The notes below the pieces were generated by a model that searched no databases, was not told where the DNA came from, and saw only the letters and a list, made by a program, of their open reading frames with translations. Position numbers and translations under genes: made by a program. From contig NZ_JAPJDL010000017.1 of assembly GCF_026242055.1 (NCBI RefSeq), positions 123,958 to 187,957 of the forward strand: a stretch of DNA of 64,000 nt, read 5' to 3'. Within the stretch, counting starts at the first letter, position 1. Each line of letters opens with the position of its first letter. This stretch comes from Lentzea sp. NEAU-D7. Its GTDB lineage: Bacteria; Actinomycetota; Actinomycetes; Mycobacteriales; Pseudonocardiaceae. Positions 39,886-48,678 of the stretch are shown here, in pieces.

Positions 39886-42251
39886 GACGAGGGGGCTCCT
39901 TCTGATCTCCAGTCGTCGGTCAGCCGGGCGTCACGGGTACCGCGCTGGAACGCGGCGAAACCGTCACGGGTCCGCTCGGCCGACCGTTCGCCGGTCACCG
40001 GCTCGGCGTGCTGCGGCTCCTCCGAGGACTGCATGAGCTGCGGCGCGAGGTTCTGCCGCTTCTTCCTGCGGGGAAGGGGTGCCTTCCCGTCCTGGACCGG
40101 AGGTGCCGCGGAGGTTGGTTCTTCCACCGATGCGTCTGCCGCGGACACCGCCGCTGGGGCAACTGTGCTCATGTCAGGTTCTACGAGCGCGTTCAGCCCT
40201 GCGTTCAGTGCCGCCTGGACTTCGGGATTCACCTTCACGGGGAAGCTCGGGTGTTCCTCGACGTGCCCGTGGTACGTGTCGTGGAACGACCGCACCGGCA
40301 TCTGGGTGGTCTCGGTGATGTCGCCCGCGGCGCTGTGCGGGGCGACGATGCTCGGCGGCAGCACGCACAGGGCGACCGTGCCGCCGTAGGGCGAGTCGCG
40401 CAGCTCCACCTTGATGCCCCGGCGCGCGGCCAGCCGGGCGACGACGAACAGTCCCAGCCGGGACTCGCCGCGGAACGCCATCGTCTCGAAGTCCGGCGGG
40501 TTGGAGAGCTTCGCGTTGGCCTGGAGGCGCTCCTCCTGCGTCATGCCGAGGCCGTGGTCCTCGATCTCCACCACGAGGCCGTGCGGCGCGGCGCTGGAGT
40601 GGATGACCACTTCCGAGCGGGGCGACGAGAACGCCGTCGCGTTGTCGACGAGCTCGGCGAGCAGGTGGATGGTGTCGGCGACAGCCACGCCGACCAGCGC
40701 GCGGTCGGGCACCGGGTTGACCCTGACCCGGACGTACTGCTCGGTCTCGGCGACGGCGGAGCGGATGACGTCGCTCAGCCGCACCGGCTTGCGCCACTGC
40801 CTGCCGGGCTGCTCGCCGGCGAGGATGATCAGGTTCTCCGCGTTGCGGCGGGCGCGGGTCGCCAGGTGGTCCAGCTGGAACAGCGAGTCGAGCTGCTCGG
40901 GGTGCTCCTCCTCGCGTTCCAGCTTGTCGAGGATCTTGAGCTGCCGGTGCACGAGCCCCTGGTTGCGGTGCGCGATGTCGAGGAAGACCCGGTTCACGCC
41001 CTCGCGCGCCTGCGTCTCCTTCACCGCCGCCGCGACCGCGGTGTACTGGGCGGCGTTGAACGCGTCCGCGACCTGGCCGATCTCGTCGTTGCCGTAGTCC
41101 AGCGGCGGCATGTCCCGGTGCACGTCCACCTGCTCGCCGCCGCGCAGCCGGGCCACGATGTGCGGCAGCCGTTCCTGCGCGAGCCGCAGCGTGTCCTCCC
41201 GCAGCGACGCCAGCCGCATGACCAGGGCCTTCGACACGAGCCGGTTCGAGATGCGCAGCGCCAGGACGATGCCGACGACGACGGCGAGCAACGCGATCAG
41301 GCTGCCGATCAGCACCGCGGCGACCCGGCTGTCGGCCTTGTCGAGGCCGAGGTCGGCGGCGTTGCGGGCCTGCGTGACCGCGAGCCCGACGAGGTTGTCG
41401 TGCACGGGACTGGCCACGCCGCGCCACTGCGCGTCGGTGACGTTCGCGTCGCCGTTGATGATCCGGCCCTCGAGGTCGAGCAGCGTCCGGTACTCGGTGC
41501 TGCCGCGCAACGCGTCGTACTGCGCGCGCGGCTGCTCCAGCGCGAACGGGATCGTGGAGTCGAGGCCCGAGTGGTAGGCGCCGACCAGCCGGGCGAACTC
41601 GACGCGTTCGGGCGCGGTGAACGTGCCGTTGAGCAGCCCGCGCGACCCGATGGTCGCACCGCGCGAGAGCCAGTCGGCGGTCTGGAAGATCGTGACGGCC
41701 TGGACGCCTGCCTGGCTCGCCTCCGAGTCGGGCACCAGACGCGCCTGCCGGGAGAGCAGCGCGATGCCCGAGTCGAGGATGCCGTTGTAGTAGTCGTAGA
41801 CCGCCTGCGGGTTCGCCGACCCCGAGTCGACGCGCGACCGCTGCTGCGGCAGCTCGTCCAGCACGGAGTTGAGCGCGTTGATCCGGTCGGCGGTGTCCTG
41901 GGGCGCGCTCTCGGAGAGCTCCGCGAACGCGTCCTTCATCTTGCGCACGGCCTCGTCGGTGACGCCGCGCTGGCGTCCCAGCCCCCCGCTGTCGACGCCC
42001 TCGGCCTTGCTGAGGACCTCCAGGGTCAGCTGGCGTTCCTTCTGCAGGCCGGCGAGCGCCTCGACGGACGGGATCGTCGCGCCCTTCACCCCGGCCGCGA
42101 CCGACCGCATGTAGAAACCGTCGAAAAGGGTGTAAGAGGAGAAAACGGCCCACATGACCAGCAGCACCACGCTGGGAACGACCACGACACCGGCCAGCCG
42201 CGACCGAATGGTCCGGTAGTTGGTCGGTGTGTAACCGCTCTTCTCGTTCAC
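39882..42251 (-). CDS. conservon sensor histidine-kinase-like protein (CvnA-like)
   Basis: 789 residues. One helix near 20-42 precedes an extracytoplasmic nitrate-sensor-like (NIT) helical domain (about 60-310). A second helix (VLIGSLIALLAVVVGIVLALRI) follows, then HAMP (DEIGQVADAFNAAQ), a dimerisation region with VFLDIAHRNQGLVHRQLKIL, and an HATPase domain (LLAELVDNATAFSSP, VEIEDHGLGMTQEERL, GLFVVARLAARRGI). The tail is long and disordered, rich in Pro, Ala and Glu. The start is GTG. The signal sensed is unknown. Confidence 0.92.
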   Translation of the reverse strand: MNEKSGYTPTNYRTIRSRLAGVVVVPSVVLLVMWAVFSSYTLFDGFYMRSVAAGVKGATIPSVEALAGLQKERQLTLEVLSKAEGVDSGGLGRQRGVTDEAVRKMKDAFAELSESAPQDTADRINALNSVLDELPQQRSRVDSGSANPQAVYDYYNGILDSGIALLSRQARLVPDSEASQAGVQAVTIFQTADWLSRGATIGSRGLLNGTFTAPERVEFARLVGAYHSGLDSTIPFALEQPRAQYDALRGSTEYRTLLDLEGRIINGDANVTDAQWRGVASPVHDNLVGLAVTQARNAADLGLDKADSRVAAVLIGSLIALLAVVVGIVLALRISNRLVSKALVMRLASLREDTLRLAQERLPHIVARLRGGEQVDVHRDMPPLDYGNDEIGQVADAFNAAQYTAVAAAVKETQAREGVNRVFLDIAHRNQGLVHRQLKILDKLEREEEHPEQLDSLFQLDHLATRARRNAENLIILAGEQPGRQWRKPVRLSDVIRSAVAETEQYVRVRVNPVPDRALVGVAVADTIHLLAELVDNATAFSSPRSEVVIHSSAAPHGLVVEIEDHGLGMTQEERLQANAKLSNPPDFETMAFRGESRLGLFVVARLAARRGIKVELRDSPYGGTVALCVLPPSIVAPHSAAGDITETTQMPVRSFHDTYHGHVEEHPSFPVKVNPEVQAALNAGLNALVEPDMSTVAPAAVSAADASVEEPTSAAPPVQDGKAPLPRRKKRQNLAPQLMQSSEEPQHAEPVTGERSAERTRDGFAAFQRGTRDARLTDDWRSEGAPSS

Positions 42252-42293
42252 AGCGCTCTCACGGTCTCCTGTGTCCCACGGCTAGCGCTGCGG

Positions 42294-42307
42294 GTTACCT
42301 GAGTAAC
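42294..42307. promoter_or_regulatory. GTTAC-CTGA-GTAAC palindrome upstream of the conservon
   Basis: Perfect 5-bp arms 43 bases upstream of the CvnA-like start, with two further GTTAC copies within 50 bases (42326 and about 42344). Probable regulatory cluster for the conservon operon. Confidence 0.4.
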
Positions 42308-42415
42308 TCCTTCGGCTGCAATTAGGTTACGGCGGGAGATCACCGTTACCCAATGACAGCGATCACACGCAGTACGCGGTTGGCAGGCTACCCAGTCGAG
42401 TGAGTGAAGCAACAC

Positions 42416-42456
42416 CCGGTACGGGGGTTCTCACAAGGCAAGAACCCCCGTACGGG
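42416..42456. terminator. hairpin downstream of the beta-propeller gene
   Basis: TACGGGGGTTCT and AGAACCCCCGTA (perfect 12 bp) with a 9-base loop and further pairing outside. It lies 32 bases past the stop of the minus-strand beta-propeller gene and insulates the conservon promoter. Confidence 0.8.
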
Positions 42457-42487
42457 CTAGTTCTGCCGCTTGTTCTCCCCGCTGTGC

Positions 42488-43387
42488 CTACGGACGCTCG
42501 ACCGCGACGACGGTGTAGGTCGTCTCGGGCGTCGGAGGCGTGGTGAAGCGGGCATTCGGCAGGTAGAGGCGCTTGCCGAACGCGGCGACCGTCGTGGGAA
42601 CGTCGAACCGCGCGTCCGTGCGTTCCGCCGCCAGCGTCGCGCCATCACGGCTCAGCGTGTAGCGCGCGACTTTGTTCAGCCGGTTTTGCACCACGTACAA
42701 CTGACGTCCCTCACGCAACAGACCGTCACCATTGGTGAGTGTTTGACCGCTCAAATTGATCTCGGTCGTTTTACCGCTCCGGGGATCGATCCTGAACAGC
42801 TTTCCGGTGTTGCTCTGCACGACGATCAGACCGCCGTCGAGCCCGGTGACGATGCCGTTGAGGTTCGTCGCGCCGGGGGTGACGACGAGGTCGCCCGTCA
42901 GCGCGAGCGTGCGGTGCGGTTTCAGGTTCAGCGGCACCTCGTACAGCACCGCCTTGCGCGAGTCGGTGAACCACGCCGACTTCTCGGTCAGCACGACGTC
43001 GTTGACGAACGTGTCCGCGGTCGCGAACTGGAACTTCGCCAGCAACGCGCCGGAGCGCGTGTCGTAGACCCGTGCGTCGCCACCGACACCACCGGCGACC
43101 CACAACCGCTTGCGCGCGTCGACCTTCATGCCGAGCGACGGGGTGCCCGGCCCCTTGGCGAGCACCTTGCCGTTGCCGGTGCGCAGGTCCGCCGCGTAGA
43201 TCGACCCGTCGGCCCGCGACCCGAAGTAGGCCGTGGTGCCGCTGATCGCGATGCCTTCCGGTTGCCACCCGTTGGGCAGGGAGAACTCCGTCGGAAAGTG
43301 CCTGGAACCGTCCGCGGTGGCCGGCGCCGCGGCGGTGAGCGTGACGCCCAGGACCGCCGCGAGCAGGACACCGAATCTGCGGTACAT
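42488..43387 (-). CDS. secreted SMP-30/NHL-like beta-propeller protein
   Basis: 299 residues with a signal peptide (MYRRFGVLLAAVLGVTLTAAAPATA). The mature part is a six-bladed-propeller type sequence (WQPEGIAISGTTAYFGSRADGSIYAADL, KRLWVAGGVGGDARVYD, ATNLNGIVTGLDGGLIVVQSNTGKLFRID), resembling SMP-30/gluconolactonase-like extracellular proteins. An enzymatic role is not proven; many relatives are only binding or structural. It is followed by a terminator. Confidence 0.82.
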   Translation of the reverse strand: MYRRFGVLLAAVLGVTLTAAAPATADGSRHFPTEFSLPNGWQPEGIAISGTTAYFGSRADGSIYAADLRTGNGKVLAKGPGTPSLGMKVDARKRLWVAGGVGGDARVYDTRSGALLAKFQFATADTFVNDVVLTEKSAWFTDSRKAVLYEVPLNLKPHRTLALTGDLVVTPGATNLNGIVTGLDGGLIVVQSNTGKLFRIDPRSGKTTEINLSGQTLTNGDGLLREGRQLYVVQNRLNKVARYTLSRDGATLAAERTDARFDVPTTVAAFGKRLYLPNARFTTPPTPETTYTVVAVERP

Positions 43388-43482
43388 GCCGCCTCCTTGC
43401 CAGAGGAATCTCGGATTGAGGTGCCCCCTGATCCTTCCCCGGCGGGGCGGCGAACAAGACTTTTCTCAGGAAGCCGACATCT

Positions 43483-44325
43483 CTACAGGTCAGCGGCGGC
43501 CTCCGCGATGAGCTCCAGCGACTCACCGGTGCCCAGCGCGATCTCCCGCAGACTCGCGAACCGCCGCGCGCACTCCTCGGTCAGCCTCGGCTCCTCGACG
43601 TAGTCGCCCCTGACGAACGTCTCCAGGTACGCCACGTCGTTGTGCTGCCGGTGCGGGAACCCGAGCAACGTGAACGGCGACCCCATCGCCGGGTACGCCC
43701 CCGCGTCGCGCGGCACGACCTGCACGCTCACCGTCTCGTGCTCGCTGACCTCCATCAGGTGCAGCAGCTGCGCCTTCATCACCCGCGGCCCGCCGATCAC
43801 GTGCCGCAGCACCGCTTCGGGGAACACGGCCCGCACCGCCAGCGGGTCCCTGTCGTTCAGGCGCGCCGACCACGCCTCCCGCACCATCGCGAGCCGCGCG
43901 ATCCGCACCGGGTCGTCCGCCCGCAGGACGGTGTTCGTGTACTCGGGGAGCTGGAACACCGGCGGAACCAGATCCGTCGTGAACACCCGCATCGACGTCG
44001 CCTCGAACACGAGATTCACGAAGTCCGCCGCCGGGTCGAAAAGCAGCGCGCCGTTCACCGGGCGCGTGCGCACCTGTTCCGCGTACTGCGCGCGCATCAC
44101 CACGGCCTGCCATTCCGGGGTGGGCACCTTGTAGACGTAACCGAGCGCCATGACGTCCACGGGAGCCGACGGCTGCACCGCGTTCTCCATCATGGACAGC
44201 TTGGCACTGCTGAAACCCACGCGCTGGCCCGCCTCGGTGAGGCTCAGCTCGCGCTCGTCGCGCCACCCGGCCAGCTGCCGCCCGATGGCGCGTTCGAGAG
44301 TCGTGGCCCGGAAATCCTTCGGCAT
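43483..44325 (-). CDS. XRE-family regulator with DUF5753 domain (second copy)
   Basis: 280 residues: HTH in RAIGRQLAGWRDERELSLTEAGQRVGFSSAKLSMMENAVQPS (about 13-55) and a DUF5753 region (VFTTDLVPPVFQLPEYTNTVL, VFPEAVLRHVIGGPRVM, VSVQVVPRDAGAYPAMGSPFTLL). It is a paralogue, not a near copy, of the regulator at 21773. Three GTTTAACG repeats (minus-strand reading) lie 58-104 bases upstream and are likely binding sites for it or for another local regulator. Confidence 0.9.
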   Translation of the reverse strand: MPKDFRATTLERAIGRQLAGWRDERELSLTEAGQRVGFSSAKLSMMENAVQPSAPVDVMALGYVYKVPTPEWQAVVMRAQYAEQVRTRPVNGALLFDPAADFVNLVFEATSMRVFTTDLVPPVFQLPEYTNTVLRADDPVRIARLAMVREAWSARLNDRDPLAVRAVFPEAVLRHVIGGPRVMKAQLLHLMEVSEHETVSVQVVPRDAGAYPAMGSPFTLLGFPHRQHNDVAYLETFVRGDYVEEPRLTEECARRFASLREIALGTGESLELIAEAAADL

Positions 44326-44382
44326 GACGCGAAGGATATGACTGATTCGGATTCCCGAAAGGGACGGGTCGGTGTGGACAAC

Positions 44383-44429
44383 CGTTAAACAGCGACGAAG
44401 TTCGTTAAACGGAGTGCTTTGCGTTAAAC
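44383..44429 (-). repeat. three GTTTAACG direct repeats upstream of the DUF5753 regulator
   Basis: CGTTAAAC (plus-strand reading) at 44383-44390, 44403-44410 and 44422-44429, spaced 20 and 19 bases. They stand out in A/T content from the flanks and sit between the regulator start and the preceding NB-ARC gene end, where an operator array is expected. Confidence 0.6.
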
Positions 44430-44447
44430 GGCCGTGGAGCCTATTTA

Positions 44448-45182
44448 CTATTGATAGCGCTTTGCGCGCGCATGGGCCCGCACGAGGTCATGGAACCGGA
44501 AGGCGTCATCGCCCACCTCGGTCAGCAACGACTTCTCCACCAGGTCGTCCAGCGCGTCCTCGACGTCGCACTCGGACTCCCCCGCGATCGCCGCCGCCAC
44601 CGGTACGCCGAACGTGTCCGGCTCCCACGCGCAGAGCCGGTACAGCCGCGCCTGCCGTTCGGGAAGCTCCACATAGGACCGGTCGAGCAGCGGCCCGAGC
44701 CGTCCGTCGTCGGTGAGCGAACCGATGCCGATCTCGTGCGCCTGCGGCAGGTCCAGCCTGACCCGGCTGGTCACGAGCACCGTGCCCGACGGGGGCAGCA
44801 GCGGCGTCACCTGCTCGGCCGAGTCCGCGTTGTCCAGCAACAGGGTGAACTGCCGGCGCAGGACGAGACTGCGGAACACGGCGCGTTCGTCGGCGGGGTC
44901 GGCGCTCAGCCCGAACGCCCGCAGCACCCGTCCCAGGTCGTGCGTGGCCAGATCGAGGTACAGCTGGGCGCCGGATCCCCTCTCCCACAACCACTTGAGC
45001 GCGAGCGCGGTCTTCCCCGCCCCGCTCGCGCCGTGCAGCACCGTCACCCCGGGCCTGATGCTCGCGAGCTCCGCGTCCCTGCCGACGAAGTGCCGCGGCG
45101 GCGCGGGCGGCCGGAACCGCGGCGGTACGTCGTTCCTGCCCCTGATGGTTCCTGTGGCTCTGGCAGCCAGTACGTCACTCAT
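44448..45182 (-). CDS. short NB-ARC ATPase, probably truncated
   Basis: 244 residues from ATG 45182 (GGGGAGG upstream). RHFVGRDAELASI is the entry motif, Walker A is GASGAGKTAL, Walker B is FTLLLDNADSAEQV, then LVTSRVRLDLP and an ARC2/winged-helix region ending FHDLVRAHARAKRYQ. In SARP/AfsR-like or TPR proteins this region is followed by a TPR domain, but here the frame stops, leaving only the ATPase switch. Either a natural short form or a truncated gene. Confidence 0.75.
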   Translation of the reverse strand: MSDVLAARATGTIRGRNDVPPRFRPPAPPRHFVGRDAELASIRPGVTVLHGASGAGKTALALKWLWERGSGAQLYLDLATHDLGRVLRAFGLSADPADERAVFRSLVLRRQFTLLLDNADSAEQVTPLLPPSGTVLVTSRVRLDLPQAHEIGIGSLTDDGRLGPLLDRSYVELPERQARLYRLCAWEPDTFGVPVAAAIAGESECDVEDALDDLVEKSLLTEVGDDAFRFHDLVRAHARAKRYQ

Positions 45183-45233
45183 CAACCCGTACCTCCCCGA
45201 CACGTTGAAGCTACGGGCTTTCCTCCTCTTACA

Positions 45234-45557
45234 TCAGACGGCCATCGAGTGATCGCAGCTGAGCGCCGCCCCCGTCCGGGACGTCGACGACCGCACCTGC
45301 CGGCCGTTGATGATGATCTTGCAGGTGAGCTCGCCGCGCACGCCCTCCAGCCGCACGACGACCCGCCCCTTGCGCTTGCCCATGCGCTCGAACGGCAGAT
45401 CGGGGTTGCGCAGGGTGCGTTCCTCCTCGCCGGGGAACGTGTAGGTGAGCCGGTCGGTCGTGCCCGTTCCCTCCACCACCACGCGGATGCTGGGCGCTAC
45501 CGCACAGCCGGTGATCCCGGCCAGCAGAAGGCCCACGAGCAAGGCGGCGGTCTTCAT
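45234..45557 (-). CDS. small lipoprotein, possibly MmpS-like fold
   Basis: 107 residues with a lipoprotein signal (LLLAGITGC lipobox, Cys18). The mature part (SIRVVVEGTGTTDRLTYTFPG, VRGELTCKIIINGRQV) has the beta-rich pattern and two cysteines (in LTCK and LSCDHS) seen in MmpS-like transport accessory proteins. No mmpL neighbour is present, so the assignment is tentative. Confidence 0.65.
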   Translation of the reverse strand: MKTAALLVGLLLAGITGCAVAPSIRVVVEGTGTTDRLTYTFPGEEERTLRNPDLPFERMGKRKGRVVVRLEGVRGELTCKIIINGRQVRSSTSRTGAALSCDHSMAV

Positions 45558-45623
45558 GCCCCGAACAGTAGGAAGCGGAGGCCTCCCCGAGCATCAGCCT
45601 GAAGGCTCGAGGGGGATCAGCCA

Positions 45624-45923
45624 TCAGACTGACAACCCGAGGTCCCTCAGGCGCTCCTCGACCCTCAACCGCTCGATCTCGCGGTCCACGCCCTCGGGCA
45701 GCGACCCCAGCCGGTGCTCGACCTCCAGCGCCGAACAGGCCTGGACGAGCAGCGCGTCGAAGGCCTGACGAGCGGCGATCTTCTTGACCGCCGACGTCCC
45801 CGGCTCGAAGCAGGCACGCGCGCGGCGCACACGGCGGAGGTCGGCCGCGACTCGTTCGATCGGCCGATGGTGGGGCACCGGAGCGGAAGGCCGGAGCAGC
45901 GCCTTCACGAAGTCGAAGGACAC
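45624..45923 (-). CDS. small helical protein, unknown
   Basis: 99 residues starting with GTG (SFDFVKALLRP), with GGAGG just ahead. Predominantly helical and charged: IERVAADLRRVRRARAC, AARQAFDALLVQACSALE, REIERLRVEERLRDLGLSV. It lies 9 bases after the pucR-type gene on the same strand and may be cotranscribed. Function unknown. Confidence 0.65.
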   Translation of the reverse strand: MSFDFVKALLRPSAPVPHHRPIERVAADLRRVRRARACFEPGTSAVKKIAARQAFDALLVQACSALEVEHRLGSLPEGVDREIERLRVEERLRDLGLSV

Positions 45924-45932
45924 GCCTCCACG

Positions 45933-47372
45933 CTACCCCGCCTGCAACGCCAGGAAGAGGTCCACGCGCGCCTCGAACTCCGCCAGGTCGGCACCGAGCA
46001 GTTCCTCGACGCGTCCCACCCGGTACCGCAACGTGTTCACGTGGACGTGCAGCCGGGCGGCCGCCGCCGTCCACGAGCCGGAGCAGTCCAGGAACACCTT
46101 CAGAGTGCCCACCAGGTCCGAACCGTGCTCGGCGTCGTAGTCCAGCACCGGCCCGAGAAGCCGGCGGCGCAACGAAGTGCGCAACTCCTCCGGCACTCCC
46201 GCGAGCAGCAGCTGGTGCAGTGCGATCTCCTCGCCCGCCACCACACACGTGCGGCCGCCACGGCGTTCTCCCAGCCGACGCGCGTGCGTGGCTTCCTCCG
46301 CCGCGCCGCGCAGTCCGCGGGACGTGACGGGGGAACTGATGCCGACGAGCACGCGGGACGAGCCGAGGCCCGGTTCCATCACGCGCATCGCCTCGCGGAG
46401 GTCGTCGGGCTGGGCGTCGCCGGCTTTGGCCACCGCGTAGACGGTGTCACCGACGGGGGTCACGAGGGCCTGGGGCAGCGCCTCCTCCAGCACCGCAGCC
46501 GCGAGGTCGGCGCGCTGGTCGGACGTCACCGCGCTGATCACCCGCAGCCGGTCGTGCTCCAGACCGGCCGCCGCCAGCCGGGACTCCAGGTCGGCCGAGC
46601 CGCTCAGCACCGCGGACACGAGGGGCGCGGCGGTGCGGTTCTCGATCTGCCGGCCCTGCGCCTCGCGCAGCCTCTCCAGCGCGACCAGTGACGCGAGCTC
46701 GGCGGCGGCCTCCGGTTGCACCGAGCCGCCCACGACGAGGATCCAGCTGGTGAGGCGGTTGCCGCCGCGTTCGGAGACGGGCACGAGGGTCACACCCTTG
46801 ACCTTCTTCGGGAGGCGGTCGGCCTGGAGGAACTCCTTCACCAGCACGAGCCGGTCCGGCAGCTCGCCGCCCGCGACGACCCGGCCCGCCGTCGACAGCA
46901 CCCAGCACGACGCGCCCAGCTCTTGGCCGCCCGCGAGCAGCAGCGCGGGCAGGCCGGAGCCCTCCGCGACGACGTTCAGCAGACGTCGGTGGCGGGAGAG
47001 CCCCACCAGTTCCATCGAGACGCGTTCGGTGATGGTCGCGAACGACAGGTCGACGGGGACTTCGAGCAGCGGCACGTGGTGGCGCTCGCAGGCGTCGACG
47101 AGGTCCGGGGGCAGCGCGCGGTTCCCGGTCTCGGAGGCGGCGAGGCCGGCGACACGGGCCGAGGCGAGCGACTGGACGAACGTCTCGGAGTCGTGCGGGC
47201 CGTGGTGCCACAGCAAGCCGGACAGCACGAGCTCCCCTCCGGACAGGTACCGGCTGGGGTCGGGCAGCTCCGTTCCGTACACGCGGGTGACGGTGCGGTC
47301 GAGCTGGTCTTCACCGGTGTGCAGGCTCAGGCGCAGTTCCGGCATCTGCAGCAACGTCCGCAGCAGCAACAT
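45933..47372 (-). CDS. PucR-family transcriptional regulator of purine catabolism
   Basis: 479 residues. The N-terminal PucR domain has RTLLQMPELRLSLHTGED and YLSGGELVLSGLLWHHG. The C-terminal HTH_30 has LKVFLDCSGSWTAAAARLHVHVNTLRYRVGRVEELLG. It is divergent from the xanthine dehydrogenase/uraH operon, the classic position for a purine-catabolism activator or repressor. The shared 140-base promoter region holds a perfect GCACAA-N7-TTGTGC repeat. It is more typical of PucR than the regulator at 6298. Confidence 0.92.
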   Translation of the reverse strand: MLLLRTLLQMPELRLSLHTGEDQLDRTVTRVYGTELPDPSRYLSGGELVLSGLLWHHGPHDSETFVQSLASARVAGLAASETGNRALPPDLVDACERHHVPLLEVPVDLSFATITERVSMELVGLSRHRRLLNVVAEGSGLPALLLAGGQELGASCWVLSTAGRVVAGGELPDRLVLVKEFLQADRLPKKVKGVTLVPVSERGGNRLTSWILVVGGSVQPEAAAELASLVALERLREAQGRQIENRTAAPLVSAVLSGSADLESRLAAAGLEHDRLRVISAVTSDQRADLAAAVLEEALPQALVTPVGDTVYAVAKAGDAQPDDLREAMRVMEPGLGSSRVLVGISSPVTSRGLRGAAEEATHARRLGERRGGRTCVVAGEEIALHQLLLAGVPEELRTSLRRRLLGPVLDYDAEHGSDLVGTLKVFLDCSGSWTAAAARLHVHVNTLRYRVGRVEELLGADLAEFEARVDLFLALQAG

Positions 47373-47408
47373 GACAGGTCACTTTCGTCCATTCGTGTTT
47401 GTAGGAAA

Positions 47409-47427
47409 GCACAAATTCACGTTGTGC
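47409..47427. promoter_or_regulatory. candidate PucR operator
   Basis: GCACAA (47409-47414) and TTGTGC (47422-47427) form a perfect inverted repeat in the pucR-uraH divergent promoter. The half-site recurs upstream of the other PucR gene (6253) and once before the NCS2 permease (53184). Factor assignment is inference. Confidence 0.5.
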
Positions 47428-47512
47428 AGGAGCCCGGTGATTCATGTATTCCTGCCGTAGAGGTTCAGGGCGGTGGCTATGTGTACTGGCTCACAACCAG
47501 ATGGGAGGGCGA

Positions 47513-47815
47513 GTGACGATCTCCACGCACGTGCTGGACGCGGCACGCGGCAGGCCGTTCGCCGGCATCACCGTGTCGCTGCAGCGACGCGACGGGACCG
47601 AGGTGGCGAACGCCGAGACGAACACCGATGGCCGGATCACCGGATGGGGTGACGGCCTGGAGGCCGGCGTCTACCGGCTGGTGTTCGACACGGCGGAAGC
47701 GGCGCCGTTCTTCCCCGAGGTCGTGCTCACCTTCGACTACTCCGATCCGGCGCAGCACTACCACGTGCCGTTGCTGCTGTCGCCGTTCGCCTACTCCACC
47801 TACCGAGGTAGCTGA
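47513..47815 (+). CDS. uraH: 5-hydroxyisourate hydrolase (transthyretin-like)
   Basis: 100 residues from GTG 47513 with GGGAGGG upstream. It hydrolyses 5-hydroxyisourate, the product of uricase, to OHCU. The N-terminal STHVLDAARGRPFAG, the central YRLVFDTAEAAPFFPEV, and the diagnostic C-terminal tetrapeptide YRGS are present. First gene of the purine operon. Neither uricase nor OHCU decarboxylase is encoded in the window, so they must lie elsewhere. Confidence 0.95.
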   Translation: MTISTHVLDAARGRPFAGITVSLQRRDGTEVANAETNTDGRITGWGDGLEAGVYRLVFDTAEAAPFFPEVVLTFDYSDPAQHYHVPLLLSPFAYSTYRGS

Positions 47816-47817
47816 CG

Positions 47818-48678
47818 ATGGACTTCCTACGACCGGAAACGCTTGCGGAGGCGTTGGAGCTGAAGGCCTCCCGGCCGGACGCCGTGCCGATCGCCGGCGG
47901 CACGGACGTCATGGTGGAGCTGAATTACGACCACCGCCGGCCCTCCGCCCTGCTCGACCTCACCCGGGTTCCCGAGCTCCAGCAGTGGTCCGACGGGCTG
48001 CGGATCGGCGCGGGCGTGCCGTACGTGCGGATCATCGACGAGCTCGGTGCCGCACTGCCGGGGCTCGCCATGGCCTCGCGCACGGTCGGGTCGCCGCAGA
48101 TCCGCAACCGCGGCACCGTCGGCGGCAACCTCGGCGCGGCCTCCCCCGCCGGGGACACGCACCCGGTGCTGCTGGCGTCCGACGCGGTCATCGAGGTGGC
48201 CTCCGTGCGCGGCACGCGGATGATCCCCGCCGCCGAGTTCTACCTGGGCGTGAAGCGGAACGCGCTGGAGCCCGACGAACTGATCGTGGCGGTTCACCTG
48301 ACGCCTGCCAAGGGGCCACAGCAGTTCTCCAAGGTCGGCACGCGCAACGCCATGGTGATCGCGGTGTGCTCGTTCGCGATCTCGCTGTTCCCGCGGGAGA
48401 ACCGCGTCGGCGCGGCCGTCGGCTCCGCCGCCCCGACGCCGCGGCGGGCACACGAGGCCGAGCAGTTCCTGGCCTCGGCACTGGACTTCACGAGCCCGAA
48501 GCCGTTGCTCGACTCGGTGAAGCGCGAGTTCGGGGAACTGGTGTCCCGGGCCGCGTCGCCGATCGACGACGTGCGCGGGTCGGCGGCGTACCGCAAGCAC
48601 GCCTTGGCCGTGATGGCCCGCCGGACCCTCGGCTGGGCGTGGCAGGAACTCTTGGACGGGGAGCGGGCATGCGCGTGA
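47818..48678 (+). CDS. xanthine dehydrogenase FAD-binding subunit
   Basis: 286 residues: PIAGGTDVMVELN (FAD pyrophosphate loop, about 24-36), the second flavin motif TVGSPQIRNRGTVGGNLGAASPAGDTHP (90-117), and the C-terminal CO_deh_flav_C region. It passes electrons from the Fe-S subunit to NAD+. It starts 2 bases after uraH and overlaps the Fe-S subunit gene by 10 bases. Equivalent to PucC-type subunits. Confidence 0.93.
   Translation: MDFLRPETLAEALELKASRPDAVPIAGGTDVMVELNYDHRRPSALLDLTRVPELQQWSDGLRIGAGVPYVRIIDELGAALPGLAMASRTVGSPQIRNRGTVGGNLGAASPAGDTHPVLLASDAVIEVASVRGTRMIPAAEFYLGVKRNALEPDELIVAVHLTPAKGPQQFSKVGTRNAMVIAVCSFAISLFPRENRVGAAVGSAAPTPRRAHEAEQFLASALDFTSPKPLLDSVKREFGELVSRAASPIDDVRGSAAYRKHALAVMARRTLGWAWQELLDGERACA

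Noticed and set aside
44383..44429. CRISPR-like repeat array
   Set aside because: Repeats are only 8 bases, with 11-12 base gaps and no cas genes; an operator array is more likely.
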